From Spirochaetales bacterium (GTDB lineage Bacteria; Spirochaetota; Spirochaetia; SZUA-6; DRHE01): DNA of 12,553 nt. How positions within the stretch are numbered: position 1 is the stretch's first letter; the number at the start of each line of letters is the position of its first letter. Under the pieces are notes generated by a model. It made no database searches, was not told the origin of the DNA, and saw nothing but the letters and a program-made list of their open reading frames with translations. Below are positions 1 to 5,556 of the stretch, piece by piece. Location of the stretch: NCBI GenBank assembly GCA_016930895.1, contig JAFGFV010000242.1, forward strand, positions 1 to 12,553, written 5' to 3'. A program made the position numbers and the translations under genes.

Positions 1-77
1 ACCTTCTTCTTCCAGCCGAGGATGTGGCAGGTCTCCACGGACTGCCCCTGCCGGGGGAGGATCACTTCCTGTGCCAT
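1..77 (-). CDS. 2-oxoacid dehydrogenase E2 (dihydrolipoamide acyltransferase), N-terminus only
   Basis: Only the first 25 codons are present; the gene leaves the window at the left edge. The peptide opens MAQEVILPRQGQSVE and continues to GWKKK. This matches the start of the lipoyl domain of E2 subunits, which begin with a VxLPxxGxxxxE strand followed by a W-K-K turn before the lipoyl-lysine hairpin. E2 carries the acyl group on lipoyl-lysine from the E1 decarboxylase to CoA in the cytoplasm. The ATG at 77 has an AAGGAG-type ribosome site about 10 bases upstream and lies 26 bp after the deoR stop, so the two genes probably share an operon. The substrate class (pyruvate, branched-chain, acetoin) cannot be told from this fragment. 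A biotinyl/lipoyl carrier protein of another enzyme is a less likely alternative. Confidence 0.82.
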   Translation of the reverse strand, partial: MAQEVILPRQGQSVETCHILGWKKK

Positions 78-103
78 CTGTTCCTACTCCTTCCTGAAGC
101 GGG

Positions 104-865
104 TCATACTCGCGCCACCGCGATGCCCGCATCCTGCAGCGCCCCGAAGGCGTCGTCCGGCAATCCGGCGTCTGTGACGAGCCTGGCCACGCTGGCCACC
201 GGCAGCACCTGCACGAAACCGACCCTGCCGTGCTTCCCGGAATCGGCCACGAGCACCGTCTCCTCACTGCGCTCGGACATCTTGCGCACGATCTCGGCCC
301 CTTCCACCAGGTGGGTGGTCAGGCCGCCGCCCAGCGAGAACCCGTCGGTCCCCACGAAGGCCAGGCGCACGTGAAAGCGCTCCAGCTGCGCCAGGGCCAC
401 CGGCCCGACCAGGCTCTCCGTGGCCGGGCGGAACTCGCCCCCGACCACGGTCAGGTGTATCCCCGGGTTGATCCGGGCGAACGGTATGATCAGGGTCGAG
501 TTGGTGACGATGCTCACGAATCGCTTGCCCAGCAGGTACTTGGCGACGAGGGCGGTGGTCGTTCCCGCCTCGATCATGATCGTGTCGCCGTCCTCCACCA
601 GCTCCGCCGCGGCCTGGGCAATGCGGTTCTTCTCCTCGACCATCAGGTTCTGGCGAACGATGACGTTCGGGTGAAATGCGGGGGTGGCACCCCCGCGGGT
701 GCGGAGGATCATCCCTTTCTGGGCCAGGTTGTTCAGGTCGCTGCGCACCGTGACCGAAGAAACCCCGAGCCGCTCGGCGAGCGCAGCCACCGAGGTGTTC
801 GCGTCCTCGGCCAGCAGGCGGAGAATTTCCCTTTCCCTTTCGGTCAACCCGGAGCTTACCATCAC
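104..865 (-). CDS. DeoR/GlpR-family transcriptional repressor
   Basis: This 253-residue protein has the two-part DeoR layout. A winged helix-turn-helix occupies about residues 7-60 (TEREREILRLL, then VSSVTVRSDLNNL and the GxxLRTRGGA wing). A DeoR_C sugar-phosphate sensor fold of the ribose-5-phosphate isomerase type spans about 75-235, with GTTT at 101-104, TNS at 121-123, GG at 142-143, GTDG at 172-175 and DSGK at 208-211. Family members repress sugar or polyol catabolic genes and are released by a phosphorylated intermediate; the effector here is unknown. The start is GTG at 865 with an ATG immediately after at 862; neither has a strong ribosome site. The gene precedes an E2 subunit gene by 26 bp, so it probably regulates that dehydrogenase operon and itself through the repeats at 870-911. 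Family assignment is secure; the target is inference. Confidence 0.93.
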   Translation of the reverse strand: MMVSSGLTEREREILRLLAEDANTSVAALAERLGVSSVTVRSDLNNLAQKGMILRTRGGATPAFHPNVIVRQNLMVEEKNRIAQAAAELVEDGDTIMIEAGTTTALVAKYLLGKRFVSIVTNSTLIIPFARINPGIHLTVVGGEFRPATESLVGPVALAQLERFHVRLAFVGTDGFSLGGGLTTHLVEGAEIVRKMSERSEETVLVADSGKHGRVGFVQVLPVASVARLVTDAGLPDDAFGALQDAGIAVARV

Positions 866-869
866 CGAT

Positions 870-911
870 GCTTACGAATTTCTTTCTTTTGGCTTACGAA
901 AGGCTTACGTA
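870..911 (-). promoter_or_regulatory. Phased direct repeats, probable DeoR-family operator
   Basis: Three 9-bp repeats are seen on the plus strand: GCTTACGAA at 870-878 and 892-900, and GCTTACGTA at 903-911. Start-to-start distances are 22 and 11 bp, about two turns and one turn of the helix, so all copies face the same side. They lie between the -10 box and the deoR start and cover the expected transcription start. A degenerate GCTTACC at 854-860 is a possible fourth copy. DeoR-family proteins commonly bind multiple short direct repeats, so self-repression by the adjacent gene product is the simplest inference. Confidence 0.62.
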
Positions 912-914
912 CCT

Positions 915-944
915 ACTATACGACTCCTTTGTAGAGGTTGTCAA
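915..944 (-). promoter_or_regulatory. Sigma70-type promoter of the deoR-E2 operon
   Basis: On the minus strand a perfect -35 TTGACA (939-944) is followed after 18 bp by TATAGT (915-920), a five-of-six match to the -10 consensus. The expected transcription start is near 908, inside the third GCTTACG repeat, which leaves a leader of about 43 bases before deoR. Confidence 0.75.
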
Positions 945-994
945 TAGCTTCCGCGAAAAGAAATCCGAGAGAAACACGTGCGGACCGGGGCGAT

Positions 995-1213
995 TCAGCC
1001 GCTCCTGATCTGGATGGCCCCGAAGGGACACTCGGTCACGCAATTCCCGCAGCCCACGCAGAGCTTCAGGGACAGCAGCATGGGCGGGTCGAAGGGGGCC
1101 TCCTGCTCCAGGATCTTGTGGGTGCAGGCCCGGGCAGCGAGGCACACTCCGTCCCCGCCGTTGCAGCGGCGGGGATCGCAGCGGTCGAAGTCGATGTCCG
1201 CCCATTTGTTCAC
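995..1213 (-). CDS. Small dicluster ferredoxin-like 4Fe-4S protein
   Basis: The 72-residue product has eight cysteines in two groups. The first is C12-x4-C17-x6-C24-x5-C30 within DRCDPRRC, NGGDGVC and LAARAC. The second is a standard C52-x2-C55-x2-C58-x3-C62-P ferredoxin motif followed by FGAIQI. It is presumably a cytoplasmic electron carrier or Fe-S subunit with two 4Fe-4S clusters. The wide spacing of the first group is unlike classical bacterial ferredoxins; the order of a Cys-Asp-Pro motif then a normal cluster loosely recalls the N-terminal Fe-S domain of ABCE1/RLI. I chose the GTG at 1213 because GGAGG (1220-1224) sits six bases upstream. The longer open frame to 1345 would translate through the promoter and GC-repeat region. 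The gene has its own promoter upstream and is followed by the deoR promoter, so it appears monocistronic. The electron partner is unknown. Confidence 0.85.
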   Translation of the reverse strand: MNKWADIDFDRCDPRRCNGGDGVCLAARACTHKILEQEAPFDPPMLLSLKLCVGCGNCVTECPFGAIQIRSG

Positions 1214-1219
1214 CGGGTG

Positions 1220-1224
1220 CCTCC
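1220..1224 (-). promoter_or_regulatory. Ribosome binding site fixing the ferredoxin start
   Basis: GGAGG on the minus strand lies six bases before the GTG at 1213. It supports that start over longer in-frame alternatives. Confidence 0.75.
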
Positions 1225-1246
1225 AGCCCTCAGGCCCGTACCTATC

Positions 1247-1275
1247 AAGATGAACATGTTCCCCGTTTATGTCAA
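1247..1275 (-). promoter_or_regulatory. Putative ferredoxin promoter with a palindrome in the spacer
   Basis: In an AT-rich island, a perfect TTGACA on the minus strand (1270-1275) lies 17 bp from CATCTT (1247-1252), a weak three-of-six -10. A start near 1240 would give a leader of about 27 bases. The perfect 10-bp palindrome GAACATGTTC (1252-1261) lies between the boxes, the usual place for an operator. Two AATATAT direct repeats (1274-1280 and 1290-1296, 16 bp apart) lie over and upstream of the -35. They also offer TATATT sequences as alternative -10 boxes, but these lack a good -35. Confidence 0.45.
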
Positions 1276-1337
1276 TATATGGCAACTTGAATATATAGAC
1301 CCCCCCCTGGGGCGCCGACGGGCAGCGCCGCAGGCGC

Positions 1338-1384
1338 CGCCTCACGCAGGGCTGCGGCGTCGCCTCACGCAGCGCCTCGCGCAG
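1338..1384. repeat. Short GC-rich direct repeats
   Basis: CGCCTCACGCAG occurs at 1338-1349 and again, exactly, at 1361-1372. A one-mismatch copy, CGCCTCGCGCAG, is at 1373-1384. A seven-base inverted repeat (GCCGCAG 1327-1333, CTGCGGC 1352-1358) could form a hairpin in the same stretch. The block lies between the ferredoxin and aldo/keto reductase promoters in the 236-bp divergent intergenic region. Its function is unknown. Confidence 0.6.
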
Positions 1385-1398
1385 CGCGTCATGCGGCG

Positions 1399-1427
1399 TT
1401 GCCGAGGGACCCCAAAATCTCTATAGT
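1399..1427 (+). promoter_or_regulatory. Promoter of the aldo/keto reductase operon
   Basis: TTGCCG (1399-1404, four of six) and TATAGT (1422-1427, five of six) are separated by exactly 17 bp. Transcription would start near 1434, about 16 bases before the GTG start. The -10 lies in a short AT-rich patch immediately downstream of the GC-rich repeats. Confidence 0.6.
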
Positions 1428-1449
1428 ATCGGCGCAGGAAGGGGGAGCA

Positions 1450-2376
1450 GTGCGCTATCGGACGCTCGGCAGGACCGGTCTGGCGGTCTCGGTGGTCGGC
1501 CTGGGAACCTACCAGTTCGGCGGGGAGTGGGGCCAGCGCTTCGACCGCCGCGCGGCGCAGGAAATTCTCGGGACGGCGCGGGACTGCGGCATCAACCTGA
1601 TCGACACGGCGGAGTGCTACGGAGACCACCTGGCCGAGGAGCTCATCGGCGCCGCGATCCGGGGCGAGCGCTCCCACTGGATCATCGCGACCAAGTTCGG
1701 ACACCGCTTCCACGGCTTCCGGGAGCGCAGCGGCAGCTGGCGTCCAGGGGAGGTGCGCCGACAGCTGGATCGCTCCCTGCGGGCCCTCGGCACGGATCAC
1801 GTCGATCTCTACCAGTTCCACTCGCCGGTCGGAGACGAGTTCCTGACCGAGGGACTCTGGGAGAGGCTGGCCCGGGAGAAGGAGGCCGGCCGAATCCGGC
1901 ACATCGGGATCTCCGTCGCCTCCAGCGCCTGCGCGGCCTCGGACACCAGCCAGCTCGACCGCGCCCCGGAGGTCCCTCTGGAAGCGGCCCAGGTGGTCTA
2001 CAACCGACTCGACCGCCGGGTCGAGAGCGCCGTCCTGCCGGCCTGTCGGCGCCTGGGGCTCGGCGTTCTGGCCCGCGTTCCCCTGGCCAGCGGCCTGCTC
2101 AGCGGCAAGTACGACTCCGGACACGCCTTTGCCCCGGATGACGTGCGAGCCTACCAGTCCCCCGACGCCACGGAGGGGGCCCTGGCCGAAGTGCGGCGCC
2201 TGGAGGCCGAGGAGCTGCCGGCGGGCGTGCCCATGGCGGCCTGGGCGTTGGCGTGGTGCCTGAAGCAGCCGGCCGTGACGGCCGTGATCCCTGGATGCAA
2301 GAGCCGCGCGCAGGTGCTGGCCAACGCGGCGGCGGCCGACCTGGTGAAGGCCGGACACCCTCAGGAGGCGAAATGA
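1450..2376 (+). CDS. Aldo/keto reductase
   Basis: The 308-residue product is an NAD(P)H-dependent oxidoreductase of the AKR (beta/alpha)8-barrel family, reducing or oxidising a carbonyl/alcohol substrate that cannot be named from sequence. It opens MRYRTLGRTGLAVSVVGLGT, typical of the family. The complete catalytic tetrad is visible: D52 and Y57 (LIDTAECYG), K82 (ATKFG) and H124 (LYQFHSP). The cofactor-phosphate region near the C-terminus reads IPGCKSRAQVLANAAA. The start is GTG at 1450, with AGGAAGG (1436-1442) seven bases upstream; an upstream in-frame TTG at 1399 would overlap the promoter. It is the first gene of a compact operon; its TGA overlaps the ATG of arsC. The length is normal for AKRs of the YghZ/Tas/general-stress type. 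Confidence 0.93.
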   Translation: MRYRTLGRTGLAVSVVGLGTYQFGGEWGQRFDRRAAQEILGTARDCGINLIDTAECYGDHLAEELIGAAIRGERSHWIIATKFGHRFHGFRERSGSWRPGEVRRQLDRSLRALGTDHVDLYQFHSPVGDEFLTEGLWERLAREKEAGRIRHIGISVASSACAASDTSQLDRAPEVPLEAAQVVYNRLDRRVESAVLPACRRLGLGVLARVPLASGLLSGKYDSGHAFAPDDVRAYQSPDATEGALAEVRRLEAEELPAGVPMAAWALAWCLKQPAVTAVIPGCKSRAQVLANAAAADLVKAGHPQEAK

Positions 2377-2834
2377 AGCGCAGCGTGCTGTTCCTCTGCA
2401 CCCACAACTCGGCCCGCTCCCAGATGGCCGAGGGGCTGCTCGAGGCCCTGGTCGGAGACCGCTACGAGGCGGCCAGCGCCGGGATCTCGGCCACCCGCGT
2501 GCGGCCGCAAGCGGTCGCGGTGTTGGCGGAGCTGGGCATCGACATCTCCGGGCACCGCTCCAAGAGCATCGAGGAGTTTCGCGGGCGCCTGTTCGACGTG
2601 GTGGTCACGGTGTGCGACCACGCCCGGGAAACCTGCCCCTTCTTCCCGGGCAAGCTCGTGCTCCACGAGGGCTTCCTGGACCCGGCCGCGGCCCAGGGAA
2701 GCGAAGAGGAGGTCCTCGAGACCTTCCGGAAGGTTCGCGACCAGATCGCCGCCTGGATCGTCGCCACCTTCGGCTCCGCCGGCGGTCCCGAGGCGGCCCG
2801 CTCCGGAGCCGCAGGAGGCCCGGCCCGCCCATGA
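2373..2834 (+). CDS. arsC: Arsenate reductase ArsC, LMW protein-tyrosine-phosphatase fold
   Basis: The 153-residue protein has the CX5R phosphate loop of the low-molecular-weight phosphatase fold at the N-terminus (C9-THNSA-R15-S16). It also has the paired redox cysteines C81 and C88 (VCDHARETCPFFPG) that distinguish thioredoxin-coupled arsenate reductases from true phosphatases. The acidic DP motif is at 103-104 (GFLDPAA). The reaction would be reduction of arsenate to arsenite through a C9-C81-C88 disulfide cascade. The last 20 or so residues are an Ala/Gly/Pro-rich tail. AGGAGG (2363-2368) precedes the ATG, which overlaps the upstream stop by four bases (ATGA). No arsenite pump or ArsR is nearby, so physiological arsenate reduction is likely but unproven; a tyrosine phosphatase role is the alternative. 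Confidence 0.88.
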   Translation: MKRSVLFLCTHNSARSQMAEGLLEALVGDRYEAASAGISATRVRPQAVAVLAELGIDISGHRSKSIEEFRGRLFDVVVTVCDHARETCPFFPGKLVLHEGFLDPAAAQGSEEEVLETFRKVRDQIAAWIVATFGSAGGPEAARSGAAGGPARP

Positions 2835-3754
2835 GCCCCCCACCCCCAGCACCCGCGCAGGGGCAACCCAGGGAGTTCGCCGCGGGCGTGCTCCTGGCCG
2901 GAACCGCCTTTCTGCTCTGGGGTTTCGTTCCTCCCTACTGGCACCTGGTGGATCACGTGCCCTCCCTCCAGGTCATCGCCCATCGGGTGGCCTGGACCTG
3001 CGCCTTGACCGCCCTTCTCCTCACGGTCACGGGCAGGTGGGACGCGGTGCGCGCCGTGCTGCGCTCGCGGAAGACCTCCCTGACCCTGCTGGGCACAGGC
3101 GTGCTGGTCACGGTCAACTGGGGCATCTTCATCTACGCGGTCCTGACCAACCAGCTGGTGGCGGTGAGCATGGGGTACTTTATCAACCCTCTGGTCAACG
3201 TGCTGCTCGGGATCCTCTTCCTGCGCGAGCGCCTGCGATTGTGGCAGGGGGTGTCCGTGGCGCTCGCCTTCGCCGGGGTGGCCTTCATGGCGATCAGCCA
3301 CGGCGGGCTTCCCTGGATCTCCCTGGGGGTCGCCTTCAGCTTCGGGTTCTACGGACTGCTGCGCAAGACCGTGAGCGCGGACCCGATGACCGGGACCTTC
3401 GTCGAGAGCCTGTTCGTCTCCCCGGTGGCAGTCGCGTACCTGGCGGTGCTCGGCTGCCGGGGCACCGGGGCCTTCATCGCTGGCGGCCCCGGCACGAGCC
3501 TGGTGCTGGCGGGTGCCGGTCCGGTCACGGCGATCCCCCTGCTCGCTTTCGCCGGAGGAGCCCGCCGCATTCCCCTCTCCATGGTGGGGTTCCTGCAGTA
3601 CCTGACCCCCACCGCGCACCTCCTCATCGGAGTGCTGCTGTACGGAGAGACCTTCACCCGTCAGCACGCCCTCAGCTTCGGCCTGATCTGGCTGGGGATC
3701 ATCACCTTCACCGTTGCGACCACCCTGGCCCGCCTCCGGCGCCCGTCCCCGTAG
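2831..3754 (+). CDS. rarD: RarD/EamA-family permease
   Basis: This is a 307-residue inner-membrane protein with about ten hydrophobic segments, the drug/metabolite transporter (EamA) layout. RarD-specific features are visible: LLWGFVPPYW at 28-37, the IAHRVAW motif at 49-55, NWGIFIYAV at 96-104, MGYFINPLVNVLLG at 114-127 and LQYLTPT at 255-261. RarD was named for chloramphenicol sensitivity in Pseudomonas/E. coli, but its natural substrate is unknown. The ATG overlaps the arsC stop by four bases, so translation is probably coupled; AGGAGG at 2813-2818 is 12 bases upstream. The first 13 residues are Pro-rich and cytoplasmic. Family assignment is firm, substrate is not. Confidence 0.92.
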   Translation: MSPPPPAPAQGQPREFAAGVLLAGTAFLLWGFVPPYWHLVDHVPSLQVIAHRVAWTCALTALLLTVTGRWDAVRAVLRSRKTSLTLLGTGVLVTVNWGIFIYAVLTNQLVAVSMGYFINPLVNVLLGILFLRERLRLWQGVSVALAFAGVAFMAISHGGLPWISLGVAFSFGFYGLLRKTVSADPMTGTFVESLFVSPVAVAYLAVLGCRGTGAFIAGGPGTSLVLAGAGPVTAIPLLAFAGGARRIPLSMVGFLQYLTPTAHLLIGVLLYGETFTRQHALSFGLIWLGIITFTVATTLARLRRPSP

Positions 3755-3763
3755 GAGCCTCGG

Positions 3764-4468
3764 ATGAAGAAGACCGCCATCCCGCCGGAGCTGCGCGCCG
3801 TCCTGCGCGAAGGGGAGGCGGAGCGGGTGCGCGACCTGGAGTCGCCCGACCGGGTGCAGTCCTTCCTGGACACCCTGGACTACAGCCACGATCCGATCTA
3901 CCGCTGCCCGGCGCGGGTGCTCCGGGACCGCCGCGCGCACTGCGTGGACGGGGCCCTGCTGGCCGCGGCGCTCCTGCGCGCGCACGGCCGCCCGCCGCTC
4001 ATCTGCATGCTCGTCCCCAACCAGCGCGACGACGTCCACTACCTGGCCCTGTTCCGGGAAGGCCGCCGTTGGGGCGCGGTGTCCAAGTCCAACTTCGCGG
4101 GCCTGCGCTACCGCGAGCCGGTGTTCCGGTCGCTGCGCGAGCTCGCCCTGTCGTACTTCGAGCAGTACTACAACGTGGAGCGGGAGAAAACCCTGAGGGG
4201 CTACACCGTACCCCTGGACCTCAGGCGTCTGGATTCCCTGCGCTGGATGAGCTCCGACGACCGGCTGGAAGAGCTGGTGGAGCGGGTGGACCGCCTGCCC
4301 TGGCGCAGGCTCCTCACCGAGGCCGCCGCCGCGAAGCTGCGGCCCGTGGACGAGCGCACCTACCGGGCGGGTCTCCTGGGCGCCGACGAGCAGGGGCTGT
4401 TCCGGCCCGAGGCGGCCGGGTCCGGCGCTGCCGCAGGGCCCCCGGAGGCGAGCACGCCGGGCGGGTAG
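3764..4468 (+). CDS. Transglutaminase-like (papain-fold) protein of unknown function
   Basis: The 234-residue product is soluble and has no signal peptide. Residues 57-100 resemble the core of the transglutaminase-like cysteine-protease fold: a candidate nucleophile C60 opening a helix (RAHCVDGALLAAALLRAHG), then a strand with H92 (DDVHYLALF), then WGAVSKSN at 103-110. The third catalytic residue is uncertain (the D89/D90 and N110 area). A second conserved-looking block, YREPVFRSLRELALSYFEQY at 116-135, is followed by KTLRGYTVP. Such proteins can be hydrolases, transamidases or inactive binding proteins; no substrate can be named. A taGGAG ribosome site (3752-3757) overlaps the rarD stop, and the gap is only 9 bp, so it is probably the fourth operon gene. 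The C-terminal 20 residues are Gly/Ala/Pro-rich and probably disordered. Confidence 0.72.
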   Translation: MKKTAIPPELRAVLREGEAERVRDLESPDRVQSFLDTLDYSHDPIYRCPARVLRDRRAHCVDGALLAAALLRAHGRPPLICMLVPNQRDDVHYLALFREGRRWGAVSKSNFAGLRYREPVFRSLRELALSYFEQYYNVEREKTLRGYTVPLDLRRLDSLRWMSSDDRLEELVERVDRLPWRRLLTEAAAAKLRPVDERTYRAGLLGADEQGLFRPEAAGSGAAAGPPEASTPGG

Positions 4469-4470
4469 CC

Positions 4471-4518
4471 TCCGGCCCCGTCGGCAGAGCGCCTGACCGC
4501 AGCGCTTGGCCCGCCGGA
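4471..4518 (+). terminator. Possible nested hairpin at the operon end
   Basis: TCCGGC (4471-4476) pairs with GCCGGA (4513-4518), and inside it AGCGC (4488-4492) pairs with GCGCT (4502-4506). The only T-rich stretch after it is ATTTGACTTT, which is also the -35 region proposed for the next gene. A weak or attenuating terminator is possible but not clear. Confidence 0.25.
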
Positions 4519-4519
4519 T

Positions 4520-4549
4520 TTGACTTTCCGAAGACAGACCTCGTACCCT
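4520..4549 (+). promoter_or_regulatory. Possible promoter of the MscS-type channel gene
   Basis: TTGACT (4520-4525, five of six) is followed after 18 bp by TACCCT (4544-4549, three of six). The -10 is poor, but the position within the 155-bp gap and the lack of any other -35 in it make this the best candidate. Confidence 0.35.
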
Positions 4550-4623
4550 ATCCGCAGGGGGCGGGCGCCCGGGAGCGCGGAGCGGCAGCCCCTGAACGAG
4601 AAAACCCCAGGAACAGGAGGAGG

Positions 4624-5544
4624 ATGAGAAACGTGGACATTGCGGAACTGGCGGAGCGCAGCCTGACGTGGCTGTTGGAGCACGGCACCCGGCTCGTGCT
4701 GATCCTCGTGCTGGCCCTGGTGCTGCTGAAGGTGACTAAAATCGTTCTCAAGCGGGTGTTCGATCGCATCGCGCAGAAAAAGGAACGGGAAGAGGAGTTC
4801 CGCAAGCGCGCCCAAACCCTCAGGTCCACGGTGCACTTCGTCCTGACCATCGGCATCGTGATCGTGGCCGTGATCATGGCCCTGCGCGAGCTGGGGGTGG
4901 ATATCGCGCCCATCCTGGCGGCGGCAGGGATCCTGGGCCTCGCCGTCGGGTTCGGCGCCCAGAGCCTGGTCAAGGATCTGCTCTCGGGCTTCTTCATCCT
5001 GATGGACAACCAGATCCGGGTGGGCGACGTAGTGGAGATCAACGGCAAGGGCGGGCTGGTGGAGGACATCAACCTGCGGATCACCGTGCTGCGGGACCTG
5101 GCCGGGAACGTGCACTACGTCCCCAACGGGACCATCGACGTGGTCACCAACATGACCATGGGCTACTCGCGGTACGTGTTCGACGTCGGGGTGGCCTACC
5201 GGGAGGACGTCGAGGAGGTGATCGAGATCATGAAACAGGTGGACGAGGAGCTGCGCGCCGACCCGGCCTTCGCCGAGGACATCACCGAACCGCTGGAAGT
5301 CCTGGGACTCGACCAGTTCGCCGACTCCGCGGTGATCATCAAGGCGCGGACCACAACCAAGCCGATCAAACAGTGGCGGGTCGGCCGGGAGTTCAACCTG
5401 CGCCTCAAGAAGGCCTTCGACGAGCGGGGCATCGAGATCCCGTTCCCGCACCTGACCGTGTATCCGGGCGAGGACAAGCAGGGCCAGGCCCCTCCCCTGC
5501 ACGTGGTGACAGAGCCGGTGGGCGGTCAGCCCCGAACGGGATGA
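4624..5544 (+). CDS. MscS-family small-conductance mechanosensitive channel
   Basis: The 306-residue membrane protein has the core MscS layout. TM1 is at about 22-41 (TRLVLILVLALVLLKVTKIV). A basic/acidic cytoplasmic stretch (45-68) follows. TM2 is at about 69-88, and the pore helix TM3 at about 96-126 carries the Gly/Ala-rich packing motif (AAAGILGLAVGFGAQSLVKD). The beta domain follows, with MDNQIRVGDVVEI (127-139) and the VPNGTI segment. The alpha/beta cytoplasmic vestibule runs to about 283. It would open on membrane tension during osmotic downshock and release solutes. AGGAGG (4615-4620) lies close to the ATG. A short polar tail of about 23 residues follows the conserved fold. The gene lies downstream of the redox operon and converges on gltD, with 12 bp between stops. 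Confidence 0.93.
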   Translation: MRNVDIAELAERSLTWLLEHGTRLVLILVLALVLLKVTKIVLKRVFDRIAQKKEREEEFRKRAQTLRSTVHFVLTIGIVIVAVIMALRELGVDIAPILAAAGILGLAVGFGAQSLVKDLLSGFFILMDNQIRVGDVVEINGKGGLVEDINLRITVLRDLAGNVHYVPNGTIDVVTNMTMGYSRYVFDVGVAYREDVEEVIEIMKQVDEELRADPAFAEDITEPLEVLGLDQFADSAVIIKARTTTKPIKQWRVGREFNLRLKKAFDERGIEIPFPHLTVYPGEDKQGQAPPLHVVTEPVGGQPRTG

Positions 5545-5556
5545 GTGAAGCCGCGG

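Noticed and set aside
1252..1261. LexA/SOS box
   Set aside because: The Gram-positive box has four bases between GAAC and GTTC; here there are two, and the downstream gene is not a DNA-repair gene.
1214..1345. N-terminal extension of the ferredoxin to an ATG at 1345
   Set aside because: It would read through the AT-rich promoter, the palindrome and the GC repeats; the GTG at 1213 has a good ribosome site and begins where the conserved-looking sequence begins.
1399..1449. N-terminal extension of the aldo/keto reductase from a TTG at 1399
   Set aside because: The segment contains the promoter boxes, and the family start RYRTLGRTGL begins at the GTG at 1450.
1342..2358. Minus-strand open frame (338 codons) opposite the aldo/keto reductase
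   Set aside because: It is antisense to a gene with a complete catalytic tetrad; its composition is that of a shadow frame and it has no ribosome site or domain.
2462..4039. Long minus-strand open frame (525 codons) opposite arsC, rarD and the transglutaminase-like gene
   Set aside because: It has low-complexity His/Gln/Glu/Arg-rich composition, no recognisable domain, and lies fully antisense to three convincing genes. It is a GC-rich shadow frame.
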